36,207 nucleotides of DNA from DASQHW01 sp038209365. Lineage in GTDB: Bacteria; Actinomycetota; Acidimicrobiia; IMCC26256; PALSA-610. The stretch lies in contig JBBQXS010000045.1 of assembly GCA_038209365.1 (NCBI GenBank), positions 1 to 36,207 on the forward strand, in the 5' to 3' direction. Positions 18,323 to 25,301 of this stretch are shown in pieces. The notes below the pieces were generated by a model. That model was given only the letters and a program-made list of their open reading frames with translations. It was not told the DNA's origin and made no database searches. Numbering within the stretch: the first letter of the stretch is position 1; each line of letters begins with the position of its first letter. The position numbers and the translations under genes are program-made.

Positions 18323-19467
18323 GCCGTTCCCGACTCAAGCTCGGCCGGCACCGCGACCGCCGCGCGGATCGGTTCGCCGATGCGCCGCTCGACGGGCCGC
18401 TGCTCGACGTCGACGAGGTGCAGACGCATTTCAAGAGTGAACGCGGCCTGGTACGGGCCGTCGACGGTGTGTCGTTCGCGCTCGAACGCGGCAAGACGAT
18501 CGGGATCGTGGGGGAGTCCGGCTGCGGCAAATCCGTCCTGTCACGCTCGATCATGGGACTGCTGCCGAGCAACGCAGTGCGGCACGGCAGCATCACGTTC
18601 GAGGGCAGGGAGATCGGCAAAGCCGCCGGCAACGTGATGAAGCAGTACTGGGGCACCCAGATGGCGATGGTGTTCCAGGACCCGATGACGTCACTGAACC
18701 CGGTCATGCGCATCGGCCAGCAGATCATGGAGTCGCTGCGCTTCCACCTCGACGTCTCGAAGGACTACGCCGAGGAAACCGCGCTCGCATTGTTGCGATC
18801 GGTGGGGATCCCGGAGGCCGAGCGCAGGATGCGGGAATACCCCCATCAGCTCTCGGGCGGAATGCGCCAGCGCGTGATGATCGCCATCGCGCTGGCGTGT
18901 GGTCCGAAGCTCCTGTTCGCGGACGAGCCGACCACGGCGCTCGATGTCACGGTGCAGGCGCAGATCCTCGACCTGCTCCAGGCCCAGCAGCGCGAGCGGT
19001 TCATGGCGATGGTGCTCGTGACCCACGACTTGGGTGTCGTCGCCGGCCGCACCGATGACATCGCGGTGATGTACGCGGGCCGCATCGTGGAGAAGGCACC
19101 GACGCGCGCGCTCTTCACGCAGACGCGTCACCCGTACACCGAGGCGCTGCTCAAGTCGATCCCGAAGCTGGCGCAGAAGAGCCATACCCGGCTCGAGGCG
19201 ATCACCGGCCGTCCGCCCGATCTCGTGCGGCCGCCGGCCGGATGCAAGTTCGCGCCCCGCTGTCCGTACGCCCAGGAGAAGTGCGTGCAGGAGGAGCCGC
19301 GGCTTGCGGACGCCGAGGTACCCGGGCACGCGTTTCGTTGCCATTTCCCCGTCGGTACCGAGGCCGGCCGCGATGCGCTCGCACGCAACCTGGCCGCGGG
19401 CGAGACCGCGACCGGTTTGCCCGTGCGCAAGCAGGGCGACGCGCTGACGACAGGGATCGTTGTCTGA
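18319..19467 (+). CDS. Peptide ABC transporter ATPase, DppD type
   Basis: A 382-residue ATPase. Walker A is GESGCGKS, the signature LSGGMRQRV, Walker B LLFADEPTTALD. The C-terminal oligopeptide domain has HPYTEALL and a Cys cluster GCKFAPRCPYAQEKC...RCHF. That cluster is common to DppD/OppD proteins, and in some it binds an iron-sulfur cluster. GTG at 18319 overlaps the dppC stop (GTGA), and its stop overlaps the next ATG (TGATG), so the genes are tightly coupled. The first 35 residues are a basic extension beyond the ABC core. It forms a heterodimer with the DppF-type ATPase. Confidence 0.93.
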   Translation: MSRSRLKLGRHRDRRADRFADAPLDGPLLDVDEVQTHFKSERGLVRAVDGVSFALERGKTIGIVGESGCGKSVLSRSIMGLLPSNAVRHGSITFEGREIGKAAGNVMKQYWGTQMAMVFQDPMTSLNPVMRIGQQIMESLRFHLDVSKDYAEETALALLRSVGIPEAERRMREYPHQLSGGMRQRVMIAIALACGPKLLFADEPTTALDVTVQAQILDLLQAQQRERFMAMVLVTHDLGVVAGRTDDIAVMYAGRIVEKAPTRALFTQTRHPYTEALLKSIPKLAQKSHTRLEAITGRPPDLVRPPAGCKFAPRCPYAQEKCVQEEPRLADAEVPGHAFRCHFPVGTEAGRDALARNLAAGETATGLPVRKQGDALTTGIVV

Positions 19468-20513
19468 TGGCGGGCAGCGGCACCGCGCATCTCCGGCCGG
19501 AGAGTGAGACCCTGCTGCGCGTCGAGGAACTGGTGGTGGAGTTCCCGGTCGGCCGCAGCGGCCTCAAGGTGCACGCAGTCTCGAACGTCAGCCTCGACGT
19601 GGCCGAAGGCGAGACCGTCGGTCTCGTCGGCGAGTCCGGTTGTGGGAAATCGACGACCGGCAAGGCGATCATGCAGCTGCCGCGACCGACGGCTGGTCGC
19701 GTGCAGTTCGAAGGTCATGACATGACCCAGCTGTCGGGCGAGGAGCTCCGCCGCACCCGCACGCGCATGAAGATGATCTTCCAGGACCCGATCTCTTCAC
19801 TCAACCCGCGTCGCAAGGTCGAAGACATCATCGCGGAAGGCCTGACCATCTGGGACGTCGGCACGAAGGCGGAGCAGCAGGAGAAGGTCGACGAGATGAT
19901 GGCCACGGTCGGCCTCGATCCGTCGTTGCAGCGGGGCCGGCGTCCGCATCAGTTCTCGGGCGGTCAGTGCCAGCGGATCTCCATCGCGCGTGCGGTGATC
20001 ACCGATCCGAGGTTGATCATCTGCGACGAGCCCGTATCGGCCCTCGACGTGTCGGTGCAGGCGCAGATCCTCAATCTGCTCGAGGACATGAAGACGCGGT
20101 ACGGCCTGACATTGATCTTCATCGCGCACGACCTCGCCGTGGTGAAGAACGTGAGCGACCGTGTCGTCGTCATGTATCTCGGCAAGATCTGCGAAGTCGG
20201 GCCGCCCGACGACATCTACCTGCACCCCGCCCATCCGTACACCGCGGCGCTCCTCGCCGCGATCCCGGTTCCGGACCCCAACGTCCGGCCCGATGAACGC
20301 ACACAGGTCGGTGGGGAGATCCCGTCTCCGGTTGCGCCGCCGTCAGGGTGCCGGTTCCGTACACGGTGTCCAAAGGCGCAGGACGAGTGCGCGCATGAAG
20401 AGCCTCAGGTCGCGGAGATACGGCCCGGCCAGTTCGTCGCGTGCCACTTCCCGCTCGCGCCCGGCGAGACGCTGCCGACGCGCAACGGGCAGACCGCCTC
20501 AATGACGGGGTAG
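19467..20513 (+). CDS. Peptide ABC transporter ATPase, DppF type
   Basis: A 348-residue ATPase, last gene of the peptide transporter operon. It has Walker A GESGCGKS, signature FSGGQCQRI and Walker B LIICDEPVSALD. HPYTAALLAAIPVPDP and a C-terminal Cys cluster (GCRFRTRCPKAQDEC...ACHF) mark the oligopeptide/dipeptide class. The signature has Cys-Gln where Gln-Gln-Arg is more usual (GGQCQR). ATG at 19467 overlaps the previous stop by 1 nt. The 3' end overlaps the convergent acyl-CoA dehydrogenase gene by 15 bp, so no terminator lies between them. Confidence 0.92.
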   Translation: MAGSGTAHLRPESETLLRVEELVVEFPVGRSGLKVHAVSNVSLDVAEGETVGLVGESGCGKSTTGKAIMQLPRPTAGRVQFEGHDMTQLSGEELRRTRTRMKMIFQDPISSLNPRRKVEDIIAEGLTIWDVGTKAEQQEKVDEMMATVGLDPSLQRGRRPHQFSGGQCQRISIARAVITDPRLIICDEPVSALDVSVQAQILNLLEDMKTRYGLTLIFIAHDLAVVKNVSDRVVVMYLGKICEVGPPDDIYLHPAHPYTAALLAAIPVPDPNVRPDERTQVGGEIPSPVAPPSGCRFRTRCPKAQDECAHEEPQVAEIRPGQFVACHFPLAPGETLPTRNGQTASMTG

Positions 20514-21665
20514 CCCGAGAATTCTCGTCGCGACGATGTTCTTGTTCACCTGCGTCGTGCCGCCCGCGATCGTGAGCGCCCGGCTGTAGACGCGGTCGCG
20601 GCCCCAGGGTCCGTGCAGCGCGTCCGGACCCAGGACGTCGGATGCCGCTTCGGTGACGTGTTGCTCGAGCTCGCTCCACAGCAGCTTCGCGATGCTGCCC
20701 TCGGGCCCCATGGCGCGGCCGTGCAACTCGGCCGAGATCGCTCGCTCGGAGATGAGCTTCAGCAGCTCTCCCTCCATGTAGATGCGTGCGAGGCGCTGGC
20801 GGAGCACAGGGTCGTCGACGGCGGTACGCCCGTCGCCGAGCGGCGTCTCCTTGGCCGTGTCGATGAGCCGCTGGATCTTCGCCCGGCTGCCGAGATGCAG
20901 TTTGGCAACCGTGCCGCGCTCGTACGCGAGCGTGGTCATCGCAACGCGCCACCCCTCGTTCACCGGCCCGAGCGTGTTCGTGACGGGCACGTGCACATCG
21001 GTGAAGAAGATCTCGTTGAATTCCTTCTCGCCGGTGATCGTGACGAGCGGGCGGACCTCGACACCCGGTGACGTCATGTCGACGAGGAGGCAGGTGATGC
21101 CGCGATGCTTCGGGACGGTCGTGTCGGTGCGTACGAGCAGTTCGCACCAGTTGGCGAGGTGGCCGAGGGTGTTCCACGTCTTCTGTCCGTTCACAATCCA
21201 ATCGTCACCGTCGCGTACGGCCGACGCGCGCAGCGACGCGAGGTCGGAGCCGGCGTTCGGTTCCGAAAAGCCCTGACACCAGATGTCGTCGCCGCGCAGC
21301 ATGCGTGGGAGCAACGTGCGCTTCTGTTCCTCGGTGCCGTGCTCGATGATGGCGGGAGCGATGTTCGAGAGGCCCAGCGGGTTGAGCGTGCCGGGCGCCC
21401 GCGCCCGGTGCATCTCCTCGGCGTAGACGACTTGCTCCATCAGCCCTGCCCCGCGCCCACCCCATTCCTCCGGCCATGCGATCGCCGCGTACCGGGCGTC
21501 CGCGAGCGTGCGGTTCCAGTGGCGGAGTCGTGCGAGGCGCTCGCCGTCGAGGTCGAGGGAGCCGCTCAGGCCGTCACCCCGCAGGTCATCGGTCAGGTGC
21601 GCGTCGAGCCACTCCCCGAACTCCTTGCGGAACGCCTCGGCCTCGGCCGGATATCGAAAGTCCAT
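20499..21665 (-). CDS. Acyl-CoA dehydrogenase
   Basis: A 388-residue flavoprotein of normal acyl-CoA dehydrogenase length. FSEPNAGSDLASL is the first signature (FAD/substrate binding), VNGQKTWNTLGHLANW the flavin-contact strand, TLAYERGTVAKL the helix carrying the Glu expected to be the base in FadE-like actinobacterial members, and AGGTTQVNKNIVATRILGLPR the C-terminal signature. It oxidises an acyl-CoA to the 2-enoyl-CoA with an electron-transfer flavoprotein. ATG at 21665 is chosen from homology; an open frame extends further upstream but reads through the repeat region. It lies 86 bp downstream of the oxidoreductase beta-subunit gene and has its own paired operator-like repeats, so it may be separately regulated. 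Confidence 0.92.
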   Translation of the reverse strand: MDFRYPAEAEAFRKEFGEWLDAHLTDDLRGDGLSGSLDLDGERLARLRHWNRTLADARYAAIAWPEEWGGRGAGLMEQVVYAEEMHRARAPGTLNPLGLSNIAPAIIEHGTEEQKRTLLPRMLRGDDIWCQGFSEPNAGSDLASLRASAVRDGDDWIVNGQKTWNTLGHLANWCELLVRTDTTVPKHRGITCLLVDMTSPGVEVRPLVTITGEKEFNEIFFTDVHVPVTNTLGPVNEGWRVAMTTLAYERGTVAKLHLGSRAKIQRLIDTAKETPLGDGRTAVDDPVLRQRLARIYMEGELLKLISERAISAELHGRAMGPEGSIAKLLWSELEQHVTEAASDVLGPDALHGPWGRDRVYSRALTIAGGTTQVNKNIVATRILGLPRH

Positions 21666-21692
21666 GATGGCGGTCAGCCTACGCGCCCACAT

Positions 21693-21753
21693 GTCCAAAC
21701 AGATTGGACGCTCAGCCCGCGTGTGACGGGCTACGCGTCCAAACAGATTGGTC
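21693..21753. promoter_or_regulatory. Paired operator-like repeats ahead of the acyl-CoA dehydrogenase gene
   Basis: GTCCAA-ACAGA-TTGGAC (21693-21709) is a perfect 6-5-6 inverted repeat. GTCCAAACAGATTGGTC (21737-21753) is a second copy differing at one base, with centres 44 bp apart (about four helical turns). The second overlaps the stop codon of the beta-subunit gene. A looser copy (14 of 17) occurs inside that gene at 22165-22181. Spacing on one helix face suggests cooperative dimer binding. Confidence 0.6.
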
Positions 21754-22642
21754 ATTCGTCGTGGAGGCCACCGCGGGCCAGTTGCTCGTCGAGCTCGCGT
21801 TGCCTGGCGACGTTCTCGGCGTGCAGCTCCTCGGTGGTGCGCACCCGACCGTCGATCTTGAGCTCGCCCATGATGTGCACCTCGCCGAGCGTCTCGTTCA
21901 TGTATCCCGGGCCCTCCGCGGTCGGGATGAACCAGCCGGTAGGGCACATCGTCAGCACCTCGACGAACGTGAACCCCTCGCCCCGCAGCTGGGTCTCGAA
22001 GGCCCGCTTGAACATCTTGCGCGTCCGTGCGACCCCGCCGGCGTTGTGCACCGACCCGCGCGCCACGTACGCGGCACCTTGCAATTGTGCGATGAGGTCG
22101 CCGATCAGTATCGGGTAGCCGTGGTACTCGGCGTCGCGGCCGTCAAGCGAGGTTTTCGTGCGCTGTCCAATCACACTGGTCGCGGTCATGTGTCCGCCGG
22201 TCTCACCGAACACCCCGTTGTTCAACAGGATGCACGTCACATTCTCGCCGCGCGCAGCCGTGTGAATCACCTCTTGCAGACCTTCGTTCACCATGTCGCC
22301 GTCACCTTGCAGCGTGAAGACGAGCGCGTCCGGCAACATGCGCTTCACGCCGGTCGCGACCGATGGCGCGCGTCCGTGCAGCGCCTGGACGAGGTCGATG
22401 TCCATCGTGCCGGAGAACGACGTGTAGCAGCCGATGCCGGCGACCGCGATCGACCGCTGCGCGACGTCGAGGTCTTCGATCGTCTCGAGGAACTGGCGGA
22501 TCGCGAGCGGCTCGCCGCACCCCGGGCACATGTGGTGCTCCTGCGTGAGCAAGAGCGCCGGCTTCAACTCCTCGACCTTCCGTGCCGGCACCGTCGGCGC
22601 GCTGGAGGTGTCGATGACGATCGGTGTGCGCGGTCCGCTCAT
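21752..22642 (-). CDS. 2-oxoacid:ferredoxin oxidoreductase, beta subunit
   Basis: A 296-residue thiamine-diphosphate subunit. Cys39 and Cys42 (MCPGCGEP), Cys72 (GIGCYT) and Cys233 (TMCPTGW) match the four ligands of the [4Fe-4S] cluster next to TPP in pyruvate/2-oxoglutarate:ferredoxin oxidoreductases. The TPP motif is GDGD at 113-116 through NNGVFGETGG at 141-150. With the alpha subunit it decarboxylates a 2-oxoacid to acyl-CoA, passing electrons to ferredoxin. ATG at 22642 overlaps the alpha stop by 4 nt (ATGA). Substrate not certain: 2-oxoglutarate, pyruvate or branched 2-oxoacids are all possible. Confidence 0.93.
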   Translation of the reverse strand: MSGPRTPIVIDTSSAPTVPARKVEELKPALLLTQEHHMCPGCGEPLAIRQFLETIEDLDVAQRSIAVAGIGCYTSFSGTMDIDLVQALHGRAPSVATGVKRMLPDALVFTLQGDGDMVNEGLQEVIHTAARGENVTCILLNNGVFGETGGHMTATSVIGQRTKTSLDGRDAEYHGYPILIGDLIAQLQGAAYVARGSVHNAGGVARTRKMFKRAFETQLRGEGFTFVEVLTMCPTGWFIPTAEGPGYMNETLGEVHIMGELKIDGRVRTTEELHAENVARQRELDEQLARGGLHDE

Positions 22643-23790
22643 GCCTGGTGCTCCTGCATCTCGTACGAACAACTCTCGTATCCGGGGATCACCGGCAGCT
22701 CACGGTCGACGTGCAACGCGAGGATGCGGTCGGTGATCACCTCGACATCGAGTATGCGGCCCACGCCGAAACCCGAGTGGTCGGTCGACACTCCGCCGAT
22801 GAACGTCACCGGCACGCGCCCCGCGACGCCGATGCGCACGTCGTCGATCATCTGTCCGGCCGCGAGCTCGAAGCTGCCGATCCGCCGGACCGAGGGGAGG
22901 CCCGCGGCTTCGGCGACCGTCGCATACGGGAACGGCCACAGCGTGATCGGTCGCACGTAGCCGACGCGGTGGCCGGCGGCGCGCAGCTGCGTGATCGCGT
23001 ACTTGACGAACTTGGCGGGCGAACCAAACGCGACGACGACCGTCTCGGCGTCGTCGAGGAAGCCCGTCTCGACCCGCACCTCGCGCTCCATGTACGGGAT
23101 CTTCGTTGCGATGTACTGCGCCTTGCCCTCCTGGCCGAGGGCGCGCTGGCCGACCTTGCCGATGCCGAGCGACGTCACCGCGCCGCTGCGCCCGGTGCCC
23201 GACCGCGAACCGTTCACGGCCCAGTCCTTGGCGGGGAGCACCGGGAACTCGATCGCCTCGATCGCGATGGCCTCTTGGGTGTGCGCGAGCAGGTAGTCGC
23301 CGTAGACCAGCACCGGGTTGCGCCACTTGTCGGCGAGATGGAACGCGAGCTGCACGTGCTCGACACCTTCCCGCACGTCCTGGGGGGCGAGCACGATGTG
23401 CCGGTAGTCGCCATGACCGCCACCACGCGTGGCTTGGAAGTAGTCCTGCTGGCCGCGTGCCATGTTGAAGATGACGAGCGGCAGCTCGGCGAGCGTCATC
23501 TCCGAGAACGACTCCTGCATCAACGACAGCCCCTGACCGGTCGAGCCCGTCGCGGCGCGGGCGCCGGTCGCCAGTGCGCCCCATGCCATGCCGACGGCCT
23601 CGAGCTCGCTCTCGGCATTGATGCACGCGCCGCCGACGTCGGGCAGCAGGCGCGCGAAATGCTCGAGCACTTCGGTGAACGGGGTCATCGGGTATCCGGC
23701 GAAGAAGCGGCAGCCGGCGACGATCGCGGCGCGCGCCAGCGCTTCCGAGCCTTCCATCAGCACGCGTTCGGAGGTGACCGTCGACGTCAT
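22639..23790 (-). CDS. 2-oxoacid:ferredoxin oxidoreductase, alpha subunit
   Basis: A 383-residue subunit with the pyrimidine-binding and transketolase C-terminal-like domains of KorA/VorA. FFAGYPMTPFTEVLEHFAR and AESELEAVGMAWGALATGARA (Glu contacts the TPP aminopyrimidine) are near the start; GSTGQGLSLMQE follows. The ATG at 23790 is fixed by a 4-nt overlap with the ferredoxin subunit's stop; an upstream in-frame ATG at 23979 would overlap that gene. The alpha and beta subunits form the catalytic core. Confidence 0.92.
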   Translation of the reverse strand: MTSTVTSERVLMEGSEALARAAIVAGCRFFAGYPMTPFTEVLEHFARLLPDVGGACINAESELEAVGMAWGALATGARAATGSTGQGLSLMQESFSEMTLAELPLVIFNMARGQQDYFQATRGGGHGDYRHIVLAPQDVREGVEHVQLAFHLADKWRNPVLVYGDYLLAHTQEAIAIEAIEFPVLPAKDWAVNGSRSGTGRSGAVTSLGIGKVGQRALGQEGKAQYIATKIPYMEREVRVETGFLDDAETVVVAFGSPAKFVKYAITQLRAAGHRVGYVRPITLWPFPYATVAEAAGLPSVRRIGSFELAAGQMIDDVRIGVAGRVPVTFIGGVSTDHSGFGVGRILDVEVITDRILALHVDRELPVIPGYESCSYEMQEHQA

Positions 23791-24071
23791 GCAGGTACCT
23801 CCGTGACGACGGGCTGCTCGAACCGGAAGACCTCGAACACGAAGTCGGGACACACGAGCAGGCATGCCGCACAACCGGTACATCCCGGATGGAGCTCGGG
23901 ATACCTGTAGCCCATGTGATTCACCGGCGTCGACATTGTCAGCACGTTCGGTGGGCACGCCGGGATGCACAGCTCGCATCCCTTGCAGTGTTCGACGTCG
24001 ATGGTGACGGTGCCCCGGCTCTTGATCTTCGTGATCTCGACGCTCGTCCCGCGGACGTTCGGCTCAGACAT
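23787..24071 (-). CDS. 2-oxoacid:ferredoxin oxidoreductase, delta (2x[4Fe-4S] ferredoxin) subunit
   Basis: A 94-residue ferredoxin-like protein. Two CxxCxxCxxxC motifs, Cys29/32/35/39 (CKGCELCIPAC) and Cys64/67/70/74 (CTGCAACLLVC), bind two [4Fe-4S] clusters that carry electrons from the TPP site to the soluble acceptor. The ATG at 24071 lies inside the end of the gamma gene (8-nt overlap), and its stop overlaps the alpha start. This is the delta/KorD-like subunit; the order gamma-delta-alpha-beta is found in four-subunit archaeal and bacterial oxidoreductases. Confidence 0.93.
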   Translation of the reverse strand: MSEPNVRGTSVEITKIKSRGTVTIDVEHCKGCELCIPACPPNVLTMSTPVNHMGYRYPELHPGCTGCAACLLVCPDFVFEVFRFEQPVVTEVPA

Positions 24072-24636
24072 CGGCGGTCTCCCATGCCGGGAAGTCGTTC
24101 GCGGGCAGCAGCTCGCCGCCTGCACGCAGCGCTCGTTCGTTGGCCTCGATGTGCTGCGTTCGGTAGGAGGGAATCGACGCGCGCATCGCGGCGACGAGCG
24201 CGTCCATTGTGACGATGCCGGTCGTAGTGACGAACGCGCCGAGCATCACCATCGAACCTCCCATGGTGTTCCCGAGGTCGGTTGCCACGGCGGTCGCGGG
24301 TACCCGGTGCACCGTGACGTCCTCGCGGACGCTGCTCGTGAACGTGGCGTCGTTCACCAGCACGAGGCCGCCCGGCCGGAGCTTGGCCTCGACGGGAGCC
24401 CAGTAGTCGTCGTGCATCGCGATCGCCGACCATGCGCGCGACACGACCGGCGGTGCCGCGATCGGCGCATCCCCGATCACCACGGTGCTGTCGGTGTTCC
24501 CACCGCGCATCATGCCGCCGTAGAGCCCGAGGAACATCACCTCGCGTCCCTCGAGCGTCGCGGCGCGGGCGAGGACCTGCGCGGCGAGCTGCACCCCTTG
24601 CCCGCCGATGCCGGTGATCAACAACTCACGTTCCAT
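24064..24636 (-). CDS. 2-oxoacid:ferredoxin oxidoreductase, gamma subunit
   Basis: A 190-residue gamma domain (KorC/VorC type) that binds CoA in the four-subunit enzyme. The family start LLITGIGGQGVQLAAQVLA is clear, followed by EVMFLGLYGGMMRGGNTDS, the conserved segment of this family. It starts 3 nt after the TetR stop, so the regulator and the enzyme are one transcription unit. ATG at 24636. Confidence 0.92.
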   Translation of the reverse strand: MERELLITGIGGQGVQLAAQVLARAATLEGREVMFLGLYGGMMRGGNTDSTVVIGDAPIAAPPVVSRAWSAIAMHDDYWAPVEAKLRPGGLVLVNDATFTSSVREDVTVHRVPATAVATDLGNTMGGSMVMLGAFVTTTGIVTMDALVAAMRASIPSYRTQHIEANERALRAGGELLPANDFPAWETADV

Positions 24637-24639
24637 GTC

Positions 24640-25269
24640 TCATGACTCCTTCGGTGCGTGCGTCACTCCGGCGAGGCAGAAGGCGCCGAGACGCTGCACC
24701 TCTTGCGGGTGCGGTCGTCGCCGGTGGGCAATGGCATCGTTCATGCGTGCGAGCACGAGGTCGCAGACGAACGCGGCGTCCTGATGCGTGCCGCCGAGCG
24801 CGCGCACGGATGGTGACAGCGTGTCGAGGAGCGCGGTGCGTGACGCCGCGAGGTCCTCCGGAAAGCGACCTGCGAGGCGCGCGCCGTTGAGCGCGAACGG
24901 GCGAGTGGCATCGGCGGCGCGCGGGTCGCGGGCCTGTGCCATCACGCCCTCGATCCAGCGGCGCATCTGCGCCTCGGGATCCTTGGTCGACGCGAGGCGC
25001 CCCTCGAGGTAGTCGACGAGTTGGCGGTGCCCGTCGGCGAGCACCGCGAGCAGGAGCGCGTCCTTCGACGCGAAATGCCGGTAGAAGGCCTGGTTCGAAA
25101 GGCCGGCCGTCTTCACGATTTCACGCACGGGCGGATCGATCTCGCCGCTCTCGCGCATGACCGCGAACGCGGCGTCGATGAGCCGTCGCACCTCTGCCGC
25201 GTAGGCGTCTCGGCGCCCCGCGAGGGTGCGATCGGCCAGCGCCGCCTCGACCGGAACAACGTTCTGCAC
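24640..25269 (-). CDS. TetR family transcriptional regulator
   Basis: A 209-residue regulator. The helix-turn-helix spans about residues 35-65: VREIVKTAGLSNQAFYRHFASKD, with the YRHF recognition-helix end typical of TetR. The C-terminal helices form the ligand/dimer domain. The start is set at GTG 25269 because the frame upstream is not TetR-like, and TACTGT (25282-25277 on the minus strand) lies 7 nt before it as a leaderless -10. Half-sites GTTCT/AGAAC/ATTCT overlap this promoter, suggesting autoregulation. It is co-transcribed with the ferredoxin oxidoreductase genes, so it probably senses an acyl-CoA or 2-oxoacid intermediate of that route. Confidence 0.88.
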   Translation of the reverse strand: MQNVVPVEAALADRTLAGRRDAYAAEVRRLIDAAFAVMRESGEIDPPVREIVKTAGLSNQAFYRHFASKDALLLAVLADGHRQLVDYLEGRLASTKDPEAQMRRWIEGVMAQARDPRAADATRPFALNGARLAGRFPEDLAASRTALLDTLSPSVRALGGTHQDAAFVCDLVLARMNDAIAHRRRPHPQEVQRLGAFCLAGVTHAPKES

Positions 25270-25286
25270 TTTGAGAACAGTATTCT
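25261..25286 (-). promoter_or_regulatory. TetR promoter with three half-sites
   Basis: GTTCT (25261-25265), AGAAC (25274-25278) and ATTCT (25282-25286) are alternating half-sites: GTTCT-N8-AGAAC and AGAA-N5-TTCT. They straddle the likely -10 (acagta at 25277-25282, minus strand TACTGT) and the GTG start at 25269. A natural autoregulatory site for the TetR gene and hence for the operon behind it. Confidence 0.45.
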
Positions 25287-25301
25287 GCCGTCCGGGCGGG
25301 G

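Noticed and set aside
22165..22181. GTCCAATCACACTGGTC inside the beta-subunit gene as a third true operator
   Set aside because: It matches 14 of 17 bases but encodes conserved-looking residues, so chance similarity cannot be excluded. Kept only as a side note.
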